From the NCBI GenBank assembly GCA_039986595.1, contig JBDWQJ010000002.1, positions 1 through 64,000 of the forward strand: 64,000 nucleotides of DNA, written 5' to 3'. This stretch comes from Lentilitoribacter sp039986595 (GTDB lineage Bacteria > Pseudomonadota > Alphaproteobacteria > Rhizobiales > Rhizobiaceae). The notes beneath the pieces are model-generated. The model worked only from the letters and a program-made list of their open reading frames with translations. It ran no database searches and was not told the DNA's origin. This document shows positions 51,620 to 59,363 of the stretch, one piece after another. Made by a program: the position numbers and the translations under genes. Each line of letters starts with the position of its first letter. Positions within the stretch are counted from its first letter, which is position 1.

Positions 51620-52504
51620 CTAAAGCCCAAGATTTTGTTTGATCTGAGAAAGCGTTTGCCCCTCATCATCGCGCAGTGACCTAATAGACGTATCTTGACT
51701 GCTTTTTGACAGCTTACGACCATCTTTACCCAAAATCAGTTTGTGATGAATATATCCCGGTTCTGGTAAATCGAAAAGAACTTGCAACAATCTATGAACC
51801 GAACTTGCGAGATATAGATCCATGCCTCTGACGACGAGATCAATATCTTGCGCGGCATCATCGAGCACAACAGACAAATGATAACTCGTGGGCGTATCTT
51901 TACGCGCGATGATCACATCACCCCAAGCGCTGGGATCAGCGCTGATGACAGTCTTTTTAAAATTGAGATCATATTCAGACCAAGTAAGGTCCTGATTGAT
52001 ATAGGAAATCGCTTTTTGCATATCCAACCGCCACGTAAACGGCGCACCATCATCCGCACGTTGATCTGATAACTTACGCGTTTGTTGTTTGCACAGATCA
52101 GGATAAAGCGGCGCACCATCGGGGTCATGCGGCCAGTCATAGTCATTATTTTGCTTAAATTTCTCGGCGAATTCTTTGATCTCCTTACGAGATAAAAATG
52201 CGCGATAAACCAGCTCTTGTTCGATCAACCATTCAAGCTTTGCATGATACGCTTCAAATCGCTGCGATTGTTGCATAACAGGTTTGGGCCAGCTGAGACC
52301 CAACCATTTTAAATCCTCATAAATAGCAAAGACATATTCTTGCCGCGCACGTGTCTGATCGATATCTTCCATGCGCAGCAGTAATTCGGCATTTAATTGC
52401 AATGCCAACTTCTGATTTAACAAGGCAGAATAAGCATGACCTAAATGAAGATATCCATTTGGGCTGGGAGCAAAACGTAATCTTTTAAAGTTTGAAAGAG
52501 CCAT
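51620..52504 (-). CDS. gluQ: Glutamyl-Q tRNA(Asp) synthetase
   Basis: GluQ-RS adds glutamate to queuosine at position 34 of tRNA-Asp. 294 residues, i.e. a glutamyl-tRNA synthetase catalytic domain without the anticodon-binding domain: HLGH (20-23, HIGH-class) in FAPSPNGYLHLGHAYSALL and GRKLSKS (KMSKS-class) near 255. Its dependence on queuosine fits the queuosine-precursor transporter elsewhere in the window. Confidence 0.94.
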   Translation of the reverse strand: MALSNFKRLRFAPSPNGYLHLGHAYSALLNQKLALQLNAELLLRMEDIDQTRARQEYVFAIYEDLKWLGLSWPKPVMQQSQRFEAYHAKLEWLIEQELVYRAFLSRKEIKEFAEKFKQNNDYDWPHDPDGAPLYPDLCKQQTRKLSDQRADDGAPFTWRLDMQKAISYINQDLTWSEYDLNFKKTVISADPSAWGDVIIARKDTPTSYHLSVVLDDAAQDIDLVVRGMDLYLASSVHRLLQVLFDLPEPGYIHHKLILGKDGRKLSKSSQDTSIRSLRDDEGQTLSQIKQNLGL

Positions 52505-52565
52505 TTATTCTCTATGCCATGAGATTTTCTCTCCGTCACCTTCCAAACCATGTAAGATTTTGAAT

Positions 52566-53210
52566 ATGATCGATCGAATAAGAAACGAATCAGATATCGA
52601 ATTTGCCCTCGTAAAACTGTCCGAACGGGATCCTGCGCTGATTCCCATTATAAATTCAGTTGAACATGTGCCTTTACGCCTATCAAAAGATGGCGTTGAA
52701 GGCTTGGTAAAAATCGTTACATCGCAACTCATTTCGCGCGCTGCTGCCAATGCAATTTGGTTACGAATTGAAAACGAAATGGGCGAGGTGAATGAAGAAA
52801 ATATACTCCGCTACCCCGAAGATGATTTAATGGCGCTCGGACTGTCGCGTGCAAAAGCAAAAACCTTTAGAACAATTGCAATTGCATCCTCTAAAGGCAT
52901 GATCAACTTTACAGAACTAAATATTATACCGGCAGATAAAGCATTGAAAGATTTAATGTCTTTAAAAGGCATAGGTCGCTGGAGTGCTGAGGTTTATCTG
53001 ATGTTTTGTTGTGGGCATTGTGATTTTTTCCCCGCAGGAGACATAGCGCTTCGAAGCGCAGCAGGAGACATTTTTCACGATGGCAATCGACCAGATGAGA
53101 AATCACTCCGTTTACTTGCCGATCGCTGGTCACCATATAAAAGCGTCGCGGCTCGACTGCTTTGGAGCTATTATGCCAACACGAAAAACAGAGAAATTTT
53201 ACCTTTGTAA
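52566..53210 (+). CDS. DNA-3-methyladenine glycosylase (AlkA-type HhH-GPD)
   Basis: A 214-residue base-excision glycosylase removing alkylated purines. The helix-hairpin-helix is at LMSLKGIGRWSAEVYLM, followed by the Gly/Pro-rich loop and catalytic aspartate FFPAGDIAL (D159). The ATG at 52566 is preferred to a TTG six bases earlier. Divergent from gluQ. Confidence 0.93.
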   Translation: MIDRIRNESDIEFALVKLSERDPALIPIINSVEHVPLRLSKDGVEGLVKIVTSQLISRAAANAIWLRIENEMGEVNEENILRYPEDDLMALGLSRAKAKTFRTIAIASSKGMINFTELNIIPADKALKDLMSLKGIGRWSAEVYLMFCCGHCDFFPAGDIALRSAAGDIFHDGNRPDEKSLRLLADRWSPYKSVAARLLWSYYANTKNREILPL

Positions 53211-53327
53211 TTTCTTGAAAAAATCGGTTTTGATTTTAGCACGGGAAAATATTTTATTCCCCTTCACAACATCGTCACATATTGCATAGTATAAACCCCA
53301 ATATGTTGTGTAGTTTAGGAGAAGAGT

Positions 53328-53885
53328 GTGACGATTGCCGTTTCGCCTCAATCCCTGCCGGCACTGGTGCTGAATGCGGATTACAGGCCTTTGAGTTACT
53401 ACCCCTTGTCATTATGGTCATGGCAGGATGCGGTAAAAGCCGTTTTTCTAGATCGCGTTACGATTATAGCGGAATACGAACACTCGGTTTCCTCCCCCAG
53501 TTTTTCGATGAAAGTGCCAAGCGTTGTTTGCTTGAAAAACTACATCAAGCCGCCAGAATTTCCGGCCTTCACCCGCTTTAATGTATTCTTGCGTGATAAG
53601 TTTGAATGTCAATATTGTCACTCAAAAGATGATCTCACTTTTGATCACGTCACACCGCGAAGATGTGGCGGGCAAACCGAATGGGAAAACATTGTTGCTG
53701 CATGTTCGCCATGTAATTTGAAAAAAGGTGGTAAATTGCCAAAAGATGCCAAGATGCATCCGCGCCAAGCACCTTATCGACCAACAATGCATGATCTTCA
53801 TAAAAATGGACGTCTATTTCCACCCAACTATCTCCATGACAGCTGGATGGATTTTCTCTATTGGGATTCTGAACTTCAACCTTAG
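53328..53885 (+). CDS. HNH endonuclease family protein
   Basis: A 185-residue HNH nuclease-fold protein with GTG start and AGGAG 6 bases upstream. The zinc/HNH core is visible: CQYCHSKDDLTFDHVTPRRCGGQTEWENIVAACSPCN. A conserved chromosomal family of unclear function in Alphaproteobacteria, often annotated as restriction-related without a methyltransferase partner. No modification gene is near, so a phage-defence role is not supported. Confidence 0.9.
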   Translation: MTIAVSPQSLPALVLNADYRPLSYYPLSLWSWQDAVKAVFLDRVTIIAEYEHSVSSPSFSMKVPSVVCLKNYIKPPEFPAFTRFNVFLRDKFECQYCHSKDDLTFDHVTPRRCGGQTEWENIVAACSPCNLKKGGKLPKDAKMHPRQAPYRPTMHDLHKNGRLFPPNYLHDSWMDFLYWDSELQP

Positions 53886-53894
53886 AATGATCGA

Positions 53895-54431
53895 TTAGAC
53901 GGTTCTAAACGCCAATCTAAGCGTAAAAAATGCTAGAATTGCGCTTGCGATCACGTTCCAACCTGCAAATGATAGTCCTAAGAAACGGCCTGCCGCTTGA
54001 TCACAAGATGGCGGGCGCTTTGAATTTAGATCACCCAACAAATTAGATGCATCACCTGACAGACCATCGGCAACGGTTACACATGATTCAGGACCAGGCC
54101 ACCAACCCCATTCAACACCAGAATGGAAGGCGCCCAAATAAACCCCATACACCATCAACAAGCCAGCAATAAGAATAAGACCGCGGGTAATAATAGCGGG
54201 TGCGGTAAAGAGCGCAGTTATGCCTGCAATCAAGGTAATAGGAATACCAACATAATATGGCACGCGCTGTTCCAAACACAAAGCACACGGAATAAAACCA
54301 CCAATATGCTCAAATGCGAGCGCACCGCCAACAACCAAAGCCATCAGTAAGGCAGCGTAGAACGTCACCTTGCGATGGTCTGCCAATATTGGCGTCGTTA
54401 ACGCTCCAATAAATGATGAATTCTCTGACAT
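53895..54431 (-). CDS. Disulfide bond formation protein B (DsbB)
   Basis: A 178-residue inner-membrane protein with four hydrophobic segments. First periplasmic loop cysteines in IPCALCLEQRVPYY and second pair in ESC...SCDQ near residues 133-157, the arrangement used to reoxidise DsbA and pass electrons to quinone. Starts 8 bases after the DedA-like gene on the same strand. Confidence 0.9.
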   Translation of the reverse strand: MSENSSFIGALTTPILADHRKVTFYAALLMALVVGGALAFEHIGGFIPCALCLEQRVPYYVGIPITLIAGITALFTAPAIITRGLILIAGLLMVYGVYLGAFHSGVEWGWWPGPESCVTVADGLSGDASNLLGDLNSKRPPSCDQAAGRFLGLSFAGWNVIASAILAFFTLRLAFRTV

Positions 54432-54439
54432 AACGCCCC

Positions 54440-55021
54440 CTAAAACAAGAACTTAACCGCGTAAAACCCGCCGAACAATAATATCAGGAATAAGGCAAAA
54501 AGGAGACCAAGATATTTTTCAATAAACAAACGGATCGGTTCACCAAATTTGCTTAAAAGGTATGCGACAAGGAAGAAACGAGCAGACCGCCCGATGATGC
54601 TCACAATCGTAAATGTCAGTAAATTCAAACCAGTCGCGCCAGAGAAAATCGTCAGCACTTTATAAGGAAACGGCGTGACGGCTGCAAATAATACGCCCCA
54701 GCCTCCATAGACATTATACCACTCAGAAACTTTATCAAAACTATCAGCCTTACCATAGAGCTCTAAAACATATTTACCGATCGTCTCATATAAAAACATA
54801 CCGATCGCGTAGCCCAAAAAGGCGCCTAATATGGAGAACAATGTGCAGATGAAAGCAATGCGCACCCACTTATCTGGGCGCGCAACCACCATAGGAATTA
54901 ATATGACATCTGGTGGAATGGGAAAGATTGAGCTTTCTAAGAACGAAACACCAGCTAGCCCCTTTTCAGCGTGCTTGGTGCCAGCAAGCGACATGGTCCA
55001 ATCATACAGACGACGTATCAT
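54440..55021 (-). CDS. YqaA/DedA family membrane protein
   Basis: A 193-residue membrane protein of the SNARE-associated/DedA-like group (YqaA subgroup). The region LAGVSFLESSIFPIPPDVILIPMVVARP (charged/proline re-entrant signature) and GWGVLFAAVTPFPYKVLTIFSGATGL are diagnostic. Members contribute to lipid scrambling or envelope homeostasis. The frame is open 23 codons upstream; the ATG at 55021 begins MIRRLYDWTMSLAG, the normal family start. Confidence 0.88.
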   Translation of the reverse strand: MIRRLYDWTMSLAGTKHAEKGLAGVSFLESSIFPIPPDVILIPMVVARPDKWVRIAFICTLFSILGAFLGYAIGMFLYETIGKYVLELYGKADSFDKVSEWYNVYGGWGVLFAAVTPFPYKVLTIFSGATGLNLLTFTIVSIIGRSARFFLVAYLLSKFGEPIRLFIEKYLGLLFALFLILLFGGFYAVKFLF

Positions 55022-55164
55022 ATTTATTCCGATCAAAACATATTTTAAAACAAAGCAGGCTGCGAGTGTCGCGACCAGCTTGGTACTCAATACGAGATTA
55101 ACTTTGATAATTCCTTACAAATTACCTATATCGCTGAAGTAGAGAGTTCAATGGGTTTTAAACT

Positions 55165-55464
55165 ATGCCAACCAAAATGCCGCAACAATTAAACATGTCA
55201 AATGAAGAGCTGCATAACAAAATCACCGAATTAAACCGGGAATTAAGTACACTTAATCAGCATCGCTACATAAGAATACACAATTCGATCCCGCGGATGC
55301 TAGGATTTCAATTTGTTCGCGGCTTGGCATTTGGCTTAGGTTCAGTTTTAGGTGCGACGGTACTCGTTTCAGTCTTGGTTTATTTCCTCGCACAGATCGA
55401 TTTTATTCCAATTATTGGCGAATGGGCGCAGGAAATTTTGATCGCGATCAAACCGGAAGCCTAA
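55165..55464 (+). CDS. DUF5665 domain-containing protein
   Basis: A 99-residue protein with an N-terminal coiled-coil-like helix (MSNEELHNKITELNRELSTLNQHR) and two hydrophobic segments (FVRGLAFGLGSVLGATVLVSVLVYFLA). This matches the DUF5665 membrane family. Function unknown. Confidence 0.8.
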   Translation: MPTKMPQQLNMSNEELHNKITELNRELSTLNQHRYIRIHNSIPRMLGFQFVRGLAFGLGSVLGATVLVSVLVYFLAQIDFIPIIGEWAQEILIAIKPEA

Positions 55465-55550
55465 GCCAATAACCAAGATGTTAAATTAAGAACATTTTTC
55501 ATCTATTTCCTATTGCGTATCTGAAATCCATATAGTACATCGCTCTCAGG

Positions 55551-55635
55551 GCCTCCCTGGCGGAACTGGTAGACGCGTTGGATTCAAAATCCAATTCCTC
55601 ACGGAGTGCCGGTTCGATTCCGGCGGGAGGTACCA
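55551..55635 (+). tRNA. tRNA-Leu (anticodon CAA)
   Basis: Acceptor GCCTCCC (55551-55557) pairs with GGGAGGT (one terminal G-T), followed by A73 and encoded CCA (55633-55635). The anticodon loop TTCAAAA gives CAA for UUG codons, the long variable arm (TCCTCACGGA) marks leucine, and the T-loop GGTTCGATTCC is canonical. It is the insertion site for the degenerate element downstream. Confidence 0.97.
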
Positions 55636-55745
55636 ATTTTCTATCCAAACTTATCCAATGACATCCGGTAATTCCTAGCTCATAAGGGGTTTATGGTTTT
55701 GTTTGTCCAATATAATCTGTCTGCGATCGGGGGCATCCTATCTAA

Positions 55746-55780
55746 TTGGGGGTAATTTTTAGGGGTACTTATTGGGGGTA
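55746..55780 (+). repeat. Three GGGGTA repeats with 13-base period
   Basis: GGGGTA occurs at 55749-55754, 55762-55767 and 55775-55780, i.e. exactly every 13 bases, between the tRNA-Leu gene and the integrase remnant. Position and periodicity suggest integrase or excisionase arm-type binding sites of the former element. Confidence 0.55.
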
Positions 55781-55782
55781 TA

Positions 55783-56279
55783 TTGGAACTTGGTTCGAAA
55801 AGGTCCCCCCAGATACCTTTGACAGGCTCAAAGATTAAGAACCTTAAACCCAAAGAAAAAGCCTATAAAACTGCTGATTTTGATGGCTTGTTTGTATTGG
55901 TGAACCCAAACGGTTCAAAACTTTTTGATTTAAGTACCGGTTTAACGGCAAAGAGAAGTTGCTGTCATTTGGAAAGCACCCTGATATCTCTTTGTTGCAG
56001 GCGGGGGAAATGCGTGATGATGCAAGGCGCATGTTAGCAATAGGCAATGATCCAAGCGAAGAGAGAAAGAAACAAAAACGTGAATCGCATACTAGGTCTG
56101 AAATTACATTTGCTAAAATCGCTGAAGGTTACTTTGATAAGATAGGTAAAGAGAGCAGAGCCGAAGCCATCATGAAAGGGGTTATTGCATCTATCGCGAA
56201 AGCCAATCAGGGATTGGGTCATCGTCCGATTGCTGAAATTAGTTCTGCGGAAATCTTGGATAATCTCCAGCATTATTGA
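55783..56279 (+). pseudogene. P4-type (DUF4102) tyrosine integrase remnant, frameshifted
   Basis: N-terminal half of a tRNA-targeting integrase, immediately downstream of tRNA-Leu. The family start P-L-T-x-S-K-I-K-N-L-K is preceded by ATA at 55813-55815 where an ATG is expected. The first frame reads FDGLFVLVNPNGSKLFDL; a one-base loss near 55930 shifts to the frame with KYRFNGKEKLLSFGKHPDISL and continues through FAKIAEGYFDKIGKE to EISSAEILDNL, where a second break occurs near 56275. The catalytic domain is missing. Clearly non-functional. Confidence 0.88.
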
Positions 56280-56332
56280 GGAAGATAGCGTAAATTTTAT
56301 ATATGTCTGCCCAAACTTGATGAAAATTAAAT

Positions 56333-56644
56333 TTGCGGAACCTCGACATGTATTCTTTTTGGAATCGCCAAAAGACATCCAAGAAAACGTCCTTCGCTGA
56401 AAGCGAGCGCCTCATATCACGCGGTTATAGAAATGACGACCCATTGTTCCTTGCTATCGATAATCGCTTCCATGCTGAAAATCTTCTTGAGGACCAAATC
56501 CGCCCGAACGGAATCAAACCAGACACAACGATAAGAAACATTTTTAGAAAAGCTTTTGAGCAGGCAGGCTTAGAATACATCAACCGCCATTCTTTCCGAA
56601 ACACTATCGCTCGCCATGCCCAAAAGAGAGCCCAAACTACCTGA
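56333..56644 (+). pseudogene. C-terminal fragment of a second tyrosine recombinase
   Basis: A 103-residue frame whose last 75 residues resemble the C-terminus of phage-type integrases: LISRGYRNDDPLFLAIDN, then IRNIFRKAFEQAGLEYINRHSFRNTIARHAQKR. The HSFRNT segment is the HxxR catalytic block. It ends before the nucleophile tyrosine and lacks the first catalytic arginine, so it is a remnant. Its pattern differs from the P4-type fragment upstream, so a second element contributed here. Confidence 0.72.
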
Positions 56645-56759
56645 ACTCGATCAGACAAAATTAGATTTTTAAAAAACTTTCATTCTCATATTGCCTGACA
56701 AGCGGACGTGACACATTACAAATTTTTAGTTTGTTTTAGGCCCATTTCAGAAATCTTAC

Positions 56760-56969
56760 ACTACAAACTATCGTTTGCTCGTACATGACACTAAAGCCAT
56801 CTATTGGGATAAATTTAGTTTTGGACGTTGGCTTGAAAAGGCTTCCCAACATTTACACAAAAACAAACTAGCCGTTGCACTTGCCAACAAATTGGCAAGA
56901 ATTGCGTGGAGCGTTCTGTATCACGAACAGGAATTTGACACACACAATGCTGGCTTAAAAGTCATATAA
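56760..56969 (+). pseudogene. IS110-family transposase C-terminal remnant
   Basis: About 65 residues matching the end of IS110-type transposases: LLVHDTKAIYW, FGRWLEKASQHLHKNKLAVALANKLARIAWSVLYHEQEF. The ALANKLARIAW block is the hallmark of the family C-terminus. The DEDD catalytic domain and most of the gene are gone, and no intact ends are seen. Confidence 0.8.
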
Positions 56970-57083
56970 TTAAAGCTGCCCCCAATTATCGCGATGTAAA
57001 ATTATTGGAACAAAAGAAAAAGCATCTCAAAGCCAGTGTGCCAAAATGGCTATTGCAAGCCTGTCCGCTAATGTGGTTAAAAG

Positions 57084-57257
57084 ATGCAGCGTATTACCCA
57101 GGAAGGCCATGACCCGCGAGTCAATGAAATAGGCCGGATACATATTAGTGACTTCAAATGTTCTGAAATTTTTACTTGCTATACGCAGCCAGTCCATACA
57201 TTTTGGTACGAAATTGGAATTAAAAATTTGGCGGTGATTTCTGATATAGAGCTGTAA
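57084..57257 (+). CDS. Possible 57-residue ORF, unknown
   Basis: Starts ATG at 57084 and reads MQRITQEGHDPRVNEIG and ISDFKCSEIFTCYTQPVH. The composition looks protein-like (aromatic and charged residues well mixed) but the ribosome-binding site is weak. It may be the end of a lost gene. No family recognised. Confidence 0.25.
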   Translation: MQRITQEGHDPRVNEIGRIHISDFKCSEIFTCYTQPVHTFWYEIGIKNLAVISDIEL

Positions 57258-57285
57258 ACGGTAACTGACAGTGCCGGAGAGAGGG

Positions 57286-57408
57286 GTGGCTTTTAGCTCT
57301 GTGCGAACATTGATACGAATTCAACTTGAGTCCGGTTCCAAAATCATCACTGGGCTTAACACTAGATTTACCCATGTTGTTGGAAGATATTACCGTAAGT
57401 TGAAATAA
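57286..57408 (+). CDS. Possible 40-residue ORF, unknown
   Basis: GTG start at 57286 with GGAGAGAGG upstream; reads SSVRTLIRIQLESGSK then GLNTRFTHVVGRYYRK. A strand-turn-helix pattern is plausible, and the good ribosome-binding site gives it some credit. No family recognised. Confidence 0.3.
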   Translation: MAFSSVRTLIRIQLESGSKIITGLNTRFTHVVGRYYRKLK

Positions 57409-57461
57409 GGCTAATTCTGCGCAATAGTTATCACCAAATTGGTCTCCTTACAGGGTGGTAC

Positions 57462-59126
57462 ATGATGAAAACTTTCAAGGCTTCTCTCTCCATTTTCACA
57501 AGTATAAGCATGTTCGCAGGCATCTCTATCTCGCAGGCTAAAACCATTGGTGTTCCAGAAACAGGTGTTGAATTGGGTATTGGATGGGATAGCCAAACCG
57601 CCAGCGTTGTGCGCAATAGATGCATTCGTTTTGCACCGATTGAGGAAACCGGCCAATCGATTGAAATGGAAGTTACTGAGGTGAGCGATTCATCAGATGT
57701 GGCCGATACGCTGAATGTATCGGCGAGCATGGCGATCAACTCCAAATTTGGCTCTGCCAGTGCGCAAGCAAATTTTTCAAAAAAGTCAAAGGTGACATCA
57801 ACCAGTAATTCTCTGCTGATAAGAGCTTCTGTCAATAATGGTGTGATGTTCGTTGGCCCGCCGCGCCCTCCGGAACTTACGCGAAACGCGTTTTCTCGAA
57901 CGGGAACTGTGGAGCGCGATTATATCTCGTCGTGGAATTATTGGGTGGGTGAAGATCTGCCACGTCAGGTGACTTTAACGGACGAGGCAAAGAATATTTT
58001 AGGAGGCGGAGATATACAGGAACGGAAAGAGTTTGAACATTATTGTGGGGATTCTTTTATAGGTTCGATCTTTAGCGGCGCAGAAATTCTGGCAATAATG
58101 TCGTTTACCTCAAAAACAAGATCATCGGCCAAAACCTCTAAAAAATCAGCGCAGGCAGCTGTGTCTGCCTGGGGCACATCTGTTGACGTGGCGGGTTCTA
58201 AAACCGCGTCATCTCAGGTCAGCGGAACAGACGAAGAAATTCAGATGGAGTTCACGCAAATTGGCGGTACTGGCGGTATTATTCCGACCGACAAGGATCA
58301 ATTTTTTCAAAAGCTAAACAACCTGCCAAAAGAGGCCCTAGAAGGGCCAAAGTTTCATACTATGTCAGTTGTCGCTTATAATACCCTGCCAGATTGGCCG
58401 CAGAATATACCGCTTGAAACAGAAGATGAAACAATTGATGTGGTACTGACCAATTATTATTCAACCCTCACATCTATTGATTATTTGCTTGAAGATTTGC
58501 GTACACAGAACAACCTAAGTGATCGTCAAATTCTCGATGCATTTCTTGATCAAATTGCCAAAAAGAAAGGTAAGCCAGCCCCGACGATTGCTCAATTACG
58601 AAAGTTTGCAAAAGATAAACAGGCCGAAACACAAGATGTTCAGATAGAACGGATTAATGATGTGCAAGACAAGGTCAATGAATTTAGACAGGACATTTAT
58701 GACTTGTTGTCTCAATCCTATCAGCTTGATCAAATCAAGAAACCACTAATTCCTGACTGGAAAATTTGGCGAAAAGCTGAGAAGGAGGCAAATGAGAAAG
58801 AGCGCACTGATCTCGAGAAGCTTATGAAGCAGCAGGCGAAAAAGCTCCAAAAATTTAGTTTTGGTGTGAATAATCCAAACCTCATCAAACTCTATTTGCC
58901 AGCGCCAAGAGAAGCTGTTTTGGATGGTAACGATGATTATGAATTGCGCGCGCATATCGCTGTTGAGAGATATCTTGCAGCTCAGTCTAAACGGATTTGT
59001 AGACAGAACCCTCTTTCTGCCGAATGTCTGAGCAATGATGATATGGATGCGCTTAAAAAATGCGTCCCCACATCGGACAACTGGCTGGCAATTCCGGCGA
59101 CATGTGAGTTTGCAAAAACAAAGTAA
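57462..59126 (+). CDS. Secreted protein with MACPF/CDC-like pattern, unknown function
   Basis: An intact 554-residue exported protein in the tRNA-Leu island. A signal peptide is predicted (residues 1-26, ending SISQA). The order of segments resembles MACPF/CDC pore-formers: an N-terminal LGIGWDSQT, a Ser/Ala-rich amphipathic stretch (about 85-115), a strand LLIRASVNNGVMFVG, the core EFEHYCGDSFIGSIFSGAEIL (about 190-210, at the place of the YGTH...GG signature), a second Ser/Thr/Ala-rich amphipathic stretch, then QIGGTGG and VVAYNTLPDWP. A helical part follows, and four cysteines close the C-terminus, probably disulfide-bonded. The invariant YGTH is not exact, so this is inference. Alternatives are other beta-rich secreted proteins. 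Confidence 0.55.
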   Translation: MMKTFKASLSIFTSISMFAGISISQAKTIGVPETGVELGIGWDSQTASVVRNRCIRFAPIEETGQSIEMEVTEVSDSSDVADTLNVSASMAINSKFGSASAQANFSKKSKVTSTSNSLLIRASVNNGVMFVGPPRPPELTRNAFSRTGTVERDYISSWNYWVGEDLPRQVTLTDEAKNILGGGDIQERKEFEHYCGDSFIGSIFSGAEILAIMSFTSKTRSSAKTSKKSAQAAVSAWGTSVDVAGSKTASSQVSGTDEEIQMEFTQIGGTGGIIPTDKDQFFQKLNNLPKEALEGPKFHTMSVVAYNTLPDWPQNIPLETEDETIDVVLTNYYSTLTSIDYLLEDLRTQNNLSDRQILDAFLDQIAKKKGKPAPTIAQLRKFAKDKQAETQDVQIERINDVQDKVNEFRQDIYDLLSQSYQLDQIKKPLIPDWKIWRKAEKEANEKERTDLEKLMKQQAKKLQKFSFGVNNPNLIKLYLPAPREAVLDGNDDYELRAHIAVERYLAAQSKRICRQNPLSAECLSNDDMDALKKCVPTSDNWLAIPATCEFAKTK

Positions 59127-59363
59127 TTGTTTCAGGGCTACATTTATCTTAGTTAAACAACAACTCAAATCATGCATTATGGGCTGCATTCAGTTTAATT
59201 TTAAACGTGGAATAACGGTCAAATGAATAGTGCTTTTAACAGCCATAGCGGTCATTCTCATAAGCAACAAAACAATCTATAACTGGTACTAAGCGGACAC
59301 ATTAAAATTATCCTAAATGGTATTTTACGCTCAATCGTAAAGAGTACGTAAAACTGATGAGGT
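59127..59363. other. Intergenic, with a possible IS-end-like segment
   Basis: No gene. AAGCGGACACATTAAAATTA at 59291-59310 looks like the end of a mobile element and resembles a segment near 56700. The next gene is on the opposite strand. Confidence 0.35.

Larger units (their letters stand above)
56970..57461. other. Degenerate intergenic stretch of the island
   Basis: No confidently coding gene. Two short open frames are listed separately (57084-57257 and 57286-57408). The rest reads as decayed sequence, and I see no repeat of the tRNA-Leu 3' end that would mark an attachment site. Confidence 0.45.

Noticed and set aside
53328..53885. Restriction-modification or phage-defence gene (HNH nuclease)
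   Set aside because: No methyltransferase or defence partner nearby; neighbours are housekeeping genes, and the family is a conserved chromosomal one.
57255..57290. Copy of the tRNA-Leu 3' end as an att site
   Set aside because: Only AGTGCCGG (8 bases) is shared with the tRNA; too short and not the 3' end expected for tRNA integrations.
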